Below are positions 51,386 to 59,587 of a stretch of 64,000 nucleotides of DNA, piece by piece. The DNA comes from JAHIVB01 sp964574705 (GTDB taxonomy: Bacteria > Bacillota_I > Bacilli_A > Izemoplasmatales > Hujiaoplasmataceae): positions 1 to 64,000 of the forward strand of contig CAZNOO010000001.1 in assembly GCA_964574705.1 (NCBI GenBank), given 5' to 3'. Within the stretch, counting starts at the first letter, position 1. Each line of letters begins with the position of its first letter. The notes below the pieces were generated by a model that was not told where the DNA came from, ran no database searches, and saw only the letters and a list, made by a program, of their open reading frames with translations. The position numbers were made by a program, and so were the translations under genes.

Positions 51386-52840
51386 ATGAATAACGTGTTT
51401 TTAGCTACACCTTCGAATGCAATCGGACTCATCGTTACATTCGTTGTCATTGTATTTACAGTCTTAGTTTTTATCGTTTCTAGAATCAAAAAATGTCCAT
51501 CTGACAAGATCTTGGTTATCTATGGACGTATTAAAGGTAATGAGGACGGAACTTCGAGATCCTCAAATTGTATCCATGGTGGAGCAAAGTTTGTTTATCC
51601 ATTTATTCAGGCGTATCAATTCCTTGACTTAACGCCTCTTTCAATCAGTGTGGATCTAACAAGCGCACTTTCAAGACAAAACATCCGTATCGACGTACCT
51701 TCAAGATTTACAGTTGGTGTATCGACGGAAGCCGGTGTTATGCAAAACGCAGCCGAAAGACTACTCGGATTAAAATTGACTGAAATTCAAGAACTTGCAA
51801 AAGACATTATTTTTGGTCAACTTCGTTTGGTCGTCGCTACAATGGACATCGAAGAAATCAATACTGATAGAGATAAATTCCTTGAAGCAGTATCAGGAAA
51901 CGTTGAGAGTGAACTCAAAAAAATCGGATTAAGACTTATCAACGTCAACGTTACTGACATCAACGACGAAAGCGGATATATCCAGGCGCTTGGAAAAGAA
52001 GCAGCTTCCAAAGCCATCAATGATGCGAAGAAGACTGTAGCTGAAAAGAATCGTGACGGTTCCATCGGTGAAGCAAATGCCGTTAGAGACCAAAGAATTC
52101 AGGTTGCCGTTGCGAATCAAACAGCCGTTGCCGGTGAAAATGACTCCTTAGGTAAAATTTCTCAGTCCGATGCGACAAGACGTGAAATTCAAGCAGAATC
52201 TTTAAGAAGAGCAACTGCAGCTGAAAAAATTGCAGAGGCAAAAGCATTGGAAGATTCTTATAAAGCTCAGCAAGCTGCCGAGTTAGCTCGTGCTGCGAGA
52301 GAACAAGCGACTCTTGAAGCCGACGTTATCATCAAGACTCAAATTGAGAAACAACGTTTGGTCATTGAAGCTCAAGCGATTGCGGAACAAACACGTGAAA
52401 AAGCACAAGGTGAAGCAGATGCTACTTTTGCTAAAATGGAAGCCGAAGCTCGTGGTACTTACCAAATTCTCTCCAAGCAAGCTGAAGGTTTCATGAAAAT
52501 GGTTGAAGCCGCAGGCGGAGAACCAAATGAAGCAATTAAAATGCTGATTGCCGATAAACTTGAAACATTAGTTCAAATCCAAGTTGAAGCAATTAAGAAT
52601 TTGAAGATTGATAAAGTCACAGTTTGGGATAACGGAAACGGAAAAGACGGTACAACTTCAACAGCCAATTTCCTTTCATCTTTAATGAAGAGCATTCCGC
52701 CAATGAGCGAATTGTTCAACATGGCTGGAATGGATTTGCCAAGTTATTTAGGAAAAATTTCAACTCCCGATACTAACATTGAGGTTAAAGTGAATGAAAA
52801 AGAAGTTGTAGCCAAACCTGTTGTCAAAGAGACGAAGTAG
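51386..52840 (+). CDS. floT: Flotillin
   Basis: AAAGGAG precedes ATG 51386. 484 residues: N-terminal membrane segment (about 10-32), SPFH/band-7 domain (about 35-200), a long coiled coil (about 200-400) rich in Ala, Glu, Lys and Arg (EKNRDGSIGEANAVRDQR, then many Glu-Ala heptads), and a C-terminal tail rich in Val and Lys. This is the full FloT/YuaG layout. It scaffolds membrane microdomains and affects secretion, signalling and membrane fluidity, working with the NfeD protein two genes upstream. Confidence 0.93.
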   Translation: MNNVFLATPSNAIGLIVTFVVIVFTVLVFIVSRIKKCPSDKILVIYGRIKGNEDGTSRSSNCIHGGAKFVYPFIQAYQFLDLTPLSISVDLTSALSRQNIRIDVPSRFTVGVSTEAGVMQNAAERLLGLKLTEIQELAKDIIFGQLRLVVATMDIEEINTDRDKFLEAVSGNVESELKKIGLRLINVNVTDINDESGYIQALGKEAASKAINDAKKTVAEKNRDGSIGEANAVRDQRIQVAVANQTAVAGENDSLGKISQSDATRREIQAESLRRATAAEKIAEAKALEDSYKAQQAAELARAAREQATLEADVIIKTQIEKQRLVIEAQAIAEQTREKAQGEADATFAKMEAEARGTYQILSKQAEGFMKMVEAAGGEPNEAIKMLIADKLETLVQIQVEAIKNLKIDKVTVWDNGNGKDGTTSTANFLSSLMKSIPPMSELFNMAGMDLPSYLGKISTPDTNIEVKVNEKEVVAKPVVKETK

Positions 52841-52870
52841 TTTATTTACATAAGAAGGAGAAATAGATAA

Positions 52871-53212
52871 ATGTATTGTTCCAATTGTGGAAAAGAAATA
52901 GATGACAAAGCAGCGATTTGTATTCATTGCGGCGTACCTACAAATAATTACAGACAAACTTCAACTCAAGACATGACTTTGAAGTCCAAACTTGCAGCGG
53001 GGTTACTTGCCATTTTTATCGGATCGCTTGGAATTCATAATTTTTATCTCGGATATAACACCAAAGCTTGGGTTCAATTACTTTTGACCGTTGTTGGTTG
53101 GGTAATCATTGTTGGCCCCATTATCTCTGCAGTATGGGCGTTGATTGAAGGCATCATGATATTGACGGGCTCCATTGCAGAAGATGGCGAAGGAAAACCG
53201 TTAAGAGATTAA
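52871..53212 (+). CDS. Zinc-ribbon TM2-domain protein
   Basis: AAGGAG precedes ATG 52871. 113 residues: a four-Cys zinc ribbon at the N-terminus (CSNCGKEI ... CIHCGVP), then a TM2 domain with two helices and the characteristic GIHNFYLGY turn, then an acidic tail. TM2 proteins are widespread and mostly uncharacterised. It is last in the NfeD-flotillin unit, 30 bases after the flotillin gene, which suggests a membrane-microdomain role (inference). Confidence 0.85.
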   Translation: MYCSNCGKEIDDKAAICIHCGVPTNNYRQTSTQDMTLKSKLAAGLLAIFIGSLGIHNFYLGYNTKAWVQLLLTVVGWVIIVGPIISAVWALIEGIMILTGSIAEDGEGKPLRD

Positions 53213-53221
53213 TTATTTTTG

Positions 53222-53254
53222 ATAGGCGTATCGGCGATACGCCTATTCTTTTTT
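53222..53254 (+). terminator. Rho-independent terminator
   Basis: ATAGGCGTATC, three-base loop, GATACGCCTAT and T-rich tail. Confidence 0.88.
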
Positions 53255-53285
53255 CTAATTCATCATTGGTCAAAGGAGGAAATAG

Positions 53286-53936
53286 ATGAACTGTTTGATA
53301 TGCGGTGAAAAATTAACTCGTTTGGAACACCCCAAAACGAAAGAACCATACTTTTATTGTCACATTTGTGATTCATATTCTAAAGACGAATCCCTTTTTC
53401 CAACGAGACAAGAAGAACTTGAAGTCTATTCTAATCATCAAAACTCTCTTGATCAGGAAGATTATGTTGCCTATTTAAAAGATTTTGTTCATCAATCTAT
53501 TCTACCATTCCATAAAGGATACAGACTGTTGGAGTACGGATCTGGCCCAACGCCTGTGCTGTCTCATATATTAGAGAAAGATTATCATTTTTTAGTTGAA
53601 AAATATGATAAACATTATGAGATAGAAAAAGAGTATTTAGACTTACAATACGACGTCATATCCTCAACGGAAGTTTTGGAGCATATTCATAATCCAATGC
53701 CCGTGTTTTTGGAGTGGATCTCGCTGTTGCCAGTGGGTGGCATTATCTCTATTATGACATTGTTTCACCCAAAGAATCCTGATGATTTTTTTGAATGGTG
53801 GTATATTCGTGACAAAACGCATTTGCTTTTCTTTTCAGAAAAAACATTTGAATGGATTGCAAAGACACTCGAATTGCAAATTGTGTTTACCGATCATAAA
53901 AGAATGATTGTATTTCGAAAAACAAAAAAAGACTGA
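53286..53936 (+). CDS. Class I SAM methyltransferase with N-terminal zinc-ribbon
   Basis: AAAGGAGG precedes ATG 53286. 216 residues: CLICGE and CHICDSY form a four-Cys ribbon, followed by the methyltransferase fold with motif I LLEYGSGPTPVLSHIL, VISSTEVLEHIHNP and PVGGIISIMTLFHP. Similar proteins with a two-CxxC head are widespread and of unknown substrate; related enzymes act on rRNA or small molecules. Single gene between two terminators. Confidence 0.85.
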   Translation: MNCLICGEKLTRLEHPKTKEPYFYCHICDSYSKDESLFPTRQEELEVYSNHQNSLDQEDYVAYLKDFVHQSILPFHKGYRLLEYGSGPTPVLSHILEKDYHFLVEKYDKHYEIEKEYLDLQYDVISSTEVLEHIHNPMPVFLEWISLLPVGGIISIMTLFHPKNPDDFFEWWYIRDKTHLLFFSEKTFEWIAKTLELQIVFTDHKRMIVFRKTKKD

Positions 53937-53957
53937 AGCATTCGCTTGAGTCTTTTT
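53924..53957. terminator. Bidirectional terminator between convergent genes
   Basis: AAAAAGACT-G-AAGC, loop ATTC, GCTT-G-AGTCTTTTT, overlapping the stop of the methyltransferase gene and serving pdxT on the minus strand. Confidence 0.8.
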
Positions 53958-53962
53958 CATTT

Positions 53963-54529
53963 CTATCTTTCTGAAATCATTCTTAAAAAATATTGATGGA
54001 CCGTTGTATCTTTCGTTAATTCAGGATGGTATGCAGTTACAAGCATATTTCTTTCTCTTGCGGCAAGAATCATTCCATCGAATTGAGATAAAATTTCAAC
54101 TTCAGGCCCTACGGTGTGGATATAAGGAGCTCGAATGAAAATCATTGGGATTTCTTTGCCATCAAAGTCGGAAAATTTCATAAAACTTCCTAATTGCCTT
54201 CCAAATGCATTTCTTTGAATCGTAATATCCATGGTTTGAAAAAAGATGCGAGTGTCATTTTCAAGCGTCTTAGCGAGAAGAATCAATCCGGCGCAAGTTC
54301 CAAATACTGGAAGCCCGTCCAAAATCATATGTTTTAACGGTTCAAACAGATTCAAATCTCGAAGCAACTTTCCCATCGCGGTTGACTCTCCACCCGGAAG
54401 AATCAGTCCGTCCATTGATTTGTTTAAATCATTAAGTTGGCGGATTTCAAAGAAATCGACACCTAATGTCGTAAGAACTTTTTCATGTTCAATAAATGCG
54501 CCTTGCAGTGCGAGTAAACCAATTGTCAT
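53963..54529 (-). CDS. pdxT: Pyridoxal 5'-phosphate synthase, glutaminase subunit
   Basis: 188 residues, class I glutamine amidotransferase: LALQGAFIEHEK at the N-terminus, PGGEST loop, nucleophile C79 (FGTCAGL) and H168/E170 (YHPEL). It hydrolyses glutamine and channels ammonia to PdxS. The start is four bases after the pdxS stop. Confidence 0.96.
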   Translation of the reverse strand: MTIGLLALQGAFIEHEKVLTTLGVDFFEIRQLNDLNKSMDGLILPGGESTAMGKLLRDLNLFEPLKHMILDGLPVFGTCAGLILLAKTLENDTRIFFQTMDITIQRNAFGRQLGSFMKFSDFDGKEIPMIFIRAPYIHTVGPEVEILSQFDGMILAARERNMLVTAYHPELTKDTTVHQYFLRMISER

Positions 54530-54533
54530 GAAT

Positions 54534-55409
54534 TTATTCTCCTCTTTGAGCCATCAATATGTTGATTTCCTCTTCGTTGATTCCAACCATTGCTTCACCT
54601 AAGTCTTCAGAGATTTTGGCAAGCAATTTGGAATCATTAAAATTGGTTACAGCTTGAACAATAGCAGCAGCACGCTTTGCAGGATCACCGGATTTGAAGA
54701 TACCAGAACCAACAAATACGCCTTCAGCACCGAGTTTCATCATTAGCGCAGCATCTGCAGGAGTTGCAACGCCACCGGCAGCGAAATTGACGACTGGTAA
54801 TTTTCCAAGAACATGTACTTGTTTGAGCAAGTCGATTGGAACTTGAAATTGTTTTGCAGCTTCAAATAATTCATCTTCCCTCATTGAGGAAACCCTTCTG
54901 ATTTCAGATTGAATCAGTCTCATGTGCCTTACAGCTTGAATGATGTCTCCCGTTCCAGGTTCGCCTTTTGTGCGAATCATGGATGCGCCTTCCGCAATTC
55001 TTCTTAAAGCTTCACCTAAGTTTTTGGCTCCACATACAAAAGGAACTTGAAAACTGGTCTTGTCAATATGATAGATATCGTCAGCTGGTGACAATACTTC
55101 AGATTCGTCGATATAATCAATTTCTAATGCTTCTAGAATTTCTGCTTCCATGAAATGACCAATTCTAACTTTTGCCATGACTGGAATCGTAACGGCCGCT
55201 TGGATTTCTTTAATGAGTTTTGGATCACTCATTCTGGAAACGCCTCCGGCTTTACGAATGTCTGCAGGAATTCTTTCAAGAGCCATCACGGCGCAAGCAC
55301 CAGCAGCCTCTGCGATTTTGGCTTGTTCAGCGTTAGTTACGTCCATAATGACGCCGCCTTTTAACATTTGTGCAAGTTCTTTATTTAATTCATATCTTGT
55401 TTTATCCAT
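54534..55409 (-). CDS. pdxS: Pyridoxal 5'-phosphate synthase, synthase subunit
   Basis: AAAGGAGA lies ahead of ATG 55409, so I use that and not the in-frame ATG at 55433 (291 aa). Highly conserved TIM barrel with D23 (VIMDVT), the Schiff-base K80 (MAKVRIGH), a second Lys around RTKGEPGTG and the FAAGGVATPADAA phosphate loop. It makes PLP directly from ribose 5-phosphate, glyceraldehyde 3-phosphate and PdxT-derived ammonia. The pair is divergent from a PdxR-type regulator gene. Confidence 0.97.
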   Translation of the reverse strand: MDKTRYELNKELAQMLKGGVIMDVTNAEQAKIAEAAGACAVMALERIPADIRKAGGVSRMSDPKLIKEIQAAVTIPVMAKVRIGHFMEAEILEALEIDYIDESEVLSPADDIYHIDKTSFQVPFVCGAKNLGEALRRIAEGASMIRTKGEPGTGDIIQAVRHMRLIQSEIRRVSSMREDELFEAAKQFQVPIDLLKQVHVLGKLPVVNFAAGGVATPADAALMMKLGAEGVFVGSGIFKSGDPAKRAAAIVQAVTNFNDSKLLAKISEDLGEAMVGINEEEINILMAQRGE

Positions 55410-55453
55410 GTCTTTTCTCCTTTGTATTGACAAATAAGGTTTAACAAGATATA

Positions 55454-55513
55454 TTATAACTGTTTCTGGTATTAAATAAATAGTCAGATTGATTATAATT
55501 TATAAGGTCAGAT
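55454..55513. promoter_or_regulatory. Divergent pdxS/pdxR promoter region with direct repeat
   Basis: For pdxR, TATAAT at 55495-55500; for pdxS, TATAAT on the minus strand (55459-55454). Neither has a good -35. GTCAGAT occurs at 55484-55490 and 55507-55513, 23 bases apart, a layout seen for MocR-type regulator sites; binding is inferred. Confidence 0.5.
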
Positions 55514-55522
55514 GGTGGTAGA

Positions 55523-56938
55523 TTGATAACGATATTCTTTGATCGAGATTCAAAAATTCCAAAGTACGAACAACTTTATATTCAAATTAAGGAAATGATT
55601 CAAGAAAGCAAGTTGAAGGAAAATGAAAAGCTTCCTTCGAAGCGTGTTCTTGCAGCGCATTTAGAGATTTCACAGATTACCGTTGAAGCCGCTTACGCTC
55701 AGTTGAAAGCAGAAGGATACATTCGAAGTGTTGAAAAGTCCGGTTATTTTGTTGAACCTTTTGCGAAATTGATGATTCCTTCATTGAATTCCATTTCAGA
55801 TAAACTTGTACAATCTAAAAAACATTTAGGATATCGGTATGACTTGAAGACTAGTAAGGTGGATGAAGACTCTTTTCCATATGAATGGATGGCAAAATAT
55901 AAAAGAGAAGCTTTTTTGGATGGAATTCATTCTCGGATCAATGACTCTGACATTCTTGGTCTTCTTGAATTGAGAGAAGAGATTGAAACATATTTGCTTG
56001 CATATCGTGGAATCAAAACAAGTGCAGATCAGATTGTTATTTGTTCGGGAAGCGAACAAATGCTTCAAATGCTTGTGTTTTTACTTGGAAATAATCAAGT
56101 ATTCGGAATTGAAACGCCCGGTTATCCCAAAAGCAAAAAACTGTATGAAGCTTATGGTGTTAAATTAGAAATGATTCCTTTGGATGAATCAGGGATGGAT
56201 ATTCAACCACTGACAAAATTGAGATCTAATATTCTACATATTTCACCAAGTCATCAATTTCCGACAGGAATTGTTATGCCAATTAAACGCAGGATGGAGC
56301 TCTTGACTTGGGCAAATGAATCTGTTTCCAGATACATAATCGAAGATGATTACGATAGTGAATTCAGGTTTTCAGGGAACCCAATACCTGCATTAAAAGG
56401 ACTGGATTCATTTGATAAAGTAATCTATCTCAACAGTTTCTCTAAAAGTTTATCACCAACACTACGCGTCAGTTATATGGTTTTGCCAAACGCATTAGTT
56501 GAAATACTCAAAGAACAGTATTCTTTTTACGCCAATCCAGTTCCAATCCATGACCAAGTTGCGCTTTCAATGCTCTTGAAGACGAAAGGGTTTGAAAGAC
56601 ACTTGAATCGAATGAAACTCATCTATAAGAACAAAAGAGACTATTTTTTAACGTTATTAAAAAACGCTAAATTTGGAAAAGACATTAAGATCGAAGGTGA
56701 AGAAGCGGGTCTTCACTTTACAATTTCGTTCTTAGATGGTACAAAAGAAGATATGCTGATAGAATGTGCAAAAAAAGAGGACCTAAAAATATATGGAATG
56801 AATGAGTTTCGTTTTGTTGCAGAAGAGAATCCTGCACCGAAACTTGTCATTGGGTACGGAAGTTTTAAAGAAGAAGAATTCATCGATATTGTTTCACGAT
56901 TTGAGAGGGCATGGATAAAATGCAAGAAGTTCAATTAG
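55523..56938 (+). CDS. pdxR: MocR-family regulator, PdxR-like
   Basis: TTG start at 55523 with GGTGGTAG just upstream. 471 residues: N-terminal GntR winged helix (about 1-75: IPKYEQLYIQIKEMI, LPSKRVLAAHLEISQITVEAAYAQL) fused to a fold-type I aminotransferase domain (about 110-465) with SPSHQFPTG, EDDYDSEFR and PLP-binding Lys in YLNSFSKSLSP. Proteins of this kind sense PLP and activate pdxST, which is divergently encoded 113 bases away. Confidence 0.92.
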   Translation: MITIFFDRDSKIPKYEQLYIQIKEMIQESKLKENEKLPSKRVLAAHLEISQITVEAAYAQLKAEGYIRSVEKSGYFVEPFAKLMIPSLNSISDKLVQSKKHLGYRYDLKTSKVDEDSFPYEWMAKYKREAFLDGIHSRINDSDILGLLELREEIETYLLAYRGIKTSADQIVICSGSEQMLQMLVFLLGNNQVFGIETPGYPKSKKLYEAYGVKLEMIPLDESGMDIQPLTKLRSNILHISPSHQFPTGIVMPIKRRMELLTWANESVSRYIIEDDYDSEFRFSGNPIPALKGLDSFDKVIYLNSFSKSLSPTLRVSYMVLPNALVEILKEQYSFYANPVPIHDQVALSMLLKTKGFERHLNRMKLIYKNKRDYFLTLLKNAKFGKDIKIEGEEAGLHFTISFLDGTKEDMLIECAKKEDLKIYGMNEFRFVAEENPAPKLVIGYGSFKEEEFIDIVSRFERAWIKCKKFN

Positions 56939-57435
56939 AGAAACCCCAATTGAAACACAAAGAAGCCTATCTAGACTACTGTTCAGAATGGGGTGAAGAA
57001 AAGATGATTCCTTATGCTTCAAGAATGTTTGACAAAACCTATGAAGAATGGATTGAAGAAAAAGAACAAGATGAGCATGTGGAAACAGCTCCAAAAAACT
57101 ACGTGCCTTCCTCGACTTTTCTGCTCGTCAAAGATGGCCGTATTTTAGGATGCGTGAATATAAGGCATCAATTAAATGATCGTCTTTTTGCACTCGGAGG
57201 CCACATCGGAGGCGGAATTCGCCCTTCTGAAAGAAATAAGGGATATTCAAACAGGATGCTTAAAATGGCATTAGGATTGGCAAAAGAAATGGGAATTGAA
57301 AGCGTATTGATGACTTGTAACGATTTTAATCTTGGAAGTAAACGGTCAATTGAATCTTGTGGTGGAATTCTTGAAAATCAAATCTTCGACATAGACCATT
57401 ACGTTTTAAGATATTGGATTACTTTGAAGTCGTAA
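56920..57435 (+). CDS. GNAT-family acetyltransferase
   Basis: GAGAGG at 56903-56908 suits ATG 56920 best; ATG 56911 is the alternative. About 171 residues, overlapping the regulator's 3' end. GNAT features: acceptor strand VKDGRILGCVNIRH, acetyl-CoA loop GGGIRPSERNKGYSNRML, and a later MTCNDFNLGSKRSIESCGG. It matches a COG3981-like predicted acetyltransferase group. Substrate unknown; overlap with pdxR may be simple packing. Confidence 0.85.
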   Translation: MQEVQLEKPQLKHKEAYLDYCSEWGEEKMIPYASRMFDKTYEEWIEEKEQDEHVETAPKNYVPSSTFLLVKDGRILGCVNIRHQLNDRLFALGGHIGGGIRPSERNKGYSNRMLKMALGLAKEMGIESVLMTCNDFNLGSKRSIESCGGILENQIFDIDHYVLRYWITLKS

Positions 57436-57502
57436 AAAGATGATTCATCAAGCGTATAAAGTGTTATAATAATTTTATGCATATTATGAAGGAGTGATGG
57501 AT

Positions 57503-58390
57503 TTGTCAGCAATCGAAATCAGTTCATTACGAAAGTACTACGGAAAAACCAGAGGTTTAGAAAATGCGACTTTGGAAGTCAAAGAGGGCGAAATCTATGG
57601 ATTTGTAGGACCAAACGGATCTGGAAAAACAACCTTGACAAGAATTCTACTTGGTTTGATTCACTCAAATTCTGGAGAAGCTAAAATCTTTGACCAGGAT
57701 GTGAAAAAAGCTTCTGTTGAATTAAACAAAGAAATCGGGTATCTTCCAAGTGAAGCCTTTTTCTTTCCTGAAATGAAAGTGAAAGACGTTCTTCGTTTTT
57801 TTCAGGAGATGAGAAAAGTTGATGATTCAAGAGTCTTAGAACTTGTAGAAAGATTTGATATTGATGTCAATAAAAGCATTGATCAACTGTCTTTCGGAAA
57901 CAAGAAGAAGATTGGCATTGTCGTTGCGCTGCTTCATAGCCCAAGGCTATTGATTTTAGATGAACCTACAACAGGTCTGGATCCTTTGATGCAACAAACA
58001 TTTCTTGATTTATTGGTCGAAGAGAAGAAAAAGGGCGTTACTGTTTTCTTGTCCAGTCATATTTTGTCTGAAGTCGAGAAAATCTGTGATCGTGTCGCAT
58101 TGATCAAAGACGGCGTCATCTATCAGGTTTTTGAAATGAGTGAAATCGCTCAACTCGAAAATAAAAAAGTATCTTTATTTCCAGCTTTGGAGGGTAATCT
58201 TCCAAAAGGAATGACCTTTATAAAAGTAGAAGACGATTTAACACATTACTCTTATGTAGGAGATATCAATTTGCTTTTGAAAAGGTTATCCCAACAAAGA
58301 TTTGACAAATGTACGATTAGGGATGCTTCTTTGGAAGAAATCTTCATACAATACTATCAGAAAGAGGGTGTCAGCCATGATGTTCTCTAG
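57503..58390 (+). CDS. ABC exporter ATP-binding protein
   Basis: AGGAG at 57490-57494 is eight bases from TTG 57503; an ATG at 57497 is the alternative start. About 295 residues: Walker A GPNGSGKTT, Q-loop region, unusual signature LSFGNKKK in place of LSGGQ, Walker B LLILDEPTTGLD and switch SSHILSEVEKICD, then a C-terminal regulatory stretch of about 80 residues. The LSxGxKKK signature is common in ABC-2-type exporters related to bacitracin and antibiotic efflux. It overlaps the permease gene by 14 bases. Confidence 0.9.
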   Translation: MSAIEISSLRKYYGKTRGLENATLEVKEGEIYGFVGPNGSGKTTLTRILLGLIHSNSGEAKIFDQDVKKASVELNKEIGYLPSEAFFFPEMKVKDVLRFFQEMRKVDDSRVLELVERFDIDVNKSIDQLSFGNKKKIGIVVALLHSPRLLILDEPTTGLDPLMQQTFLDLLVEEKKKGVTVFLSSHILSEVEKICDRVALIKDGVIYQVFEMSEIAQLENKKVSLFPALEGNLPKGMTFIKVEDDLTHYSYVGDINLLLKRLSQQRFDKCTIRDASLEEIFIQYYQKEGVSHDVL

Positions 58391-59171
58391 TAGACTATTT
58401 AAACTCGAGTTTTCAAGAAGTTTCAAAAGTCTTTTAACATGGTCTTTAAGTATAGGATTTACGATGGCTTTTGTCATTGTCTTATATCCGATGGTCATAG
58501 ATATTTATAGCGCGATTCCAGCGGAGTATCAATCCTTCTTGGATGCTTTCGGTGGCGTGCCCCACAATGTTGTGGAGTATTACGCTACAGAGGGTGTCAT
58601 GATGTTACAATTGTTTGGCGGAATCTTTGCGGCGCTAGAAGGATATAGCGCGTTAAATCGAGACGACAAGGAAAAAACAGTGGAGTGCATCTATCAACTT
58701 CCGTATTCTAGAAGTGTGATTTTGACGACAAAACTGTTGAAAGTCATCATCAATGTCATGTTGTTCTCAATCATTGTGTATCTGATGAGTTTACTTTCTT
58801 TCATCATTATCGGAGAAAGTTTTGATGGCGTTAAGTTCTTGATTTTTAATCTTTATAACACAATCATGTTTGTCGTACTAGCCATTTTAGGATTTGCATT
58901 AGTGGTCTTTATGAAACCAACTCAAAAAAGTATGGGTGCCATTGCATTTCCTTTCGTATTTTATATCATCAGTGTGATTTCATCCGTGACAAATAATGAT
59001 ACTCTTCAATTATTGAAACACATCACACCCTTCACTTTTGCGAACCCGGTTGATATCTTGAAGTTAGGTGCTGATTTTGAGTGGATTAGCTTTGTTGTAT
59101 TTATAGGGTTGTCAATTGTTCTTACGATTCTTGCGTACTGGCGTTTTCAAAAACGAGAGTTTACCGTATAA
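58377..59171 (+). CDS. ABC-2-type permease
   Basis: AGAGGGTG precedes ATG 58377 inside the ATPase gene (264 aa). Six helices: a first one after a basic amphipathic start (FKLEFSRSFKSLLTW), a large loop (IPAEYQSFLDAFGGVP), then five more. The motif NRDDKEKTVECIYQLPYSRSVILTTKLL is typical of ABC-2 exporters. With the ATPase it forms a two-gene efflux system; the substrate is unknown. Confidence 0.88.
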   Translation: MMFSSRLFKLEFSRSFKSLLTWSLSIGFTMAFVIVLYPMVIDIYSAIPAEYQSFLDAFGGVPHNVVEYYATEGVMMLQLFGGIFAALEGYSALNRDDKEKTVECIYQLPYSRSVILTTKLLKVIINVMLFSIIVYLMSLLSFIIIGESFDGVKFLIFNLYNTIMFVVLAILGFALVVFMKPTQKSMGAIAFPFVFYIISVISSVTNNDTLQLLKHITPFTFANPVDILKLGADFEWISFVVFIGLSIVLTILAYWRFQKREFTV

Positions 59172-59194
59172 ACCAAATTGAATGAAAATGAATG

Positions 59195-59216
59195 AAAGGA
59201 CTTCGGTCCTTTTTTC
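59195..59216 (+). terminator. Terminator with UUCG tetraloop
   Basis: AAAGGAC, loop TTCG, GTCCTTT and T run: the very stable C(UUCG)G loop. Confidence 0.88.
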
Positions 59217-59235
59217 ATAAATTGGGGGTTTATTG

Positions 59236-59257
59236 TGTAAGCGCTTTATGGTATCAT
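59236..59257 (+). promoter_or_regulatory. cre-like site in the promoter of the oxidoreductase operon
   Basis: TGTAAGCGCTTTAT (59236-59249) has the full cre core AAGCGCTT and lies directly ahead of a -10-like TATCAT (59252-59257). The last CA of the consensus is not matched. A CcpA block of this promoter is plausible. Confidence 0.55.
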
Positions 59258-59281
59258 AGTATTTGTGAAAGTGGTGAGAAC

Positions 59282-59587
59282 ATGAGGATTGAAAAACATC
59301 CAATACTAGAGTTTTCGAATCATAACGAAATTGCTTTCTTCTTTAACGGAAAACAAGTTATCGGTAGAGATGGCGACACGATTGCAAGCGCGCTACATGC
59401 ACTTGGAATCAAGGAGTTAAGTAAAAGCATTCACTATAAAAGGAGCCGTGGGTTTTATTGTGCAATCGGGAATTGCGGTTCTTGTAACATGACGGTCAAT
59501 GACGTCCCAAATGTTCGAACTTGCATGACAAAACTGGAACCGGGAATGAGAGTAGTCAGTCAACCTGGAAAAGGTGAACTCTTATGA
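59282..59587 (+). CDS. [2Fe-2S] subunit of a flavin dehydrogenase complex
   Basis: GGTGAGAAC precedes ATG 59282 (101 aa). It is a Fer2_4-type domain: GDTIASALHALG, then Cys-rich YCAIGNCGSCNMTVNDVPNVRTC, giving the C-x4-C-x2-C plus distal C pattern of plant-type [2Fe-2S] proteins. Homologous modules form the small subunit of HcnA, sarcosine oxidase alpha N-terminus and proline or hydroxyproline dehydrogenases. It starts an operon of overlapping genes; its stop overlaps the next start by four bases. Confidence 0.88.
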   Translation: MRIEKHPILEFSNHNEIAFFFNGKQVIGRDGDTIASALHALGIKELSKSIHYKRSRGFYCAIGNCGSCNMTVNDVPNVRTCMTKLEPGMRVVSQPGKGELL

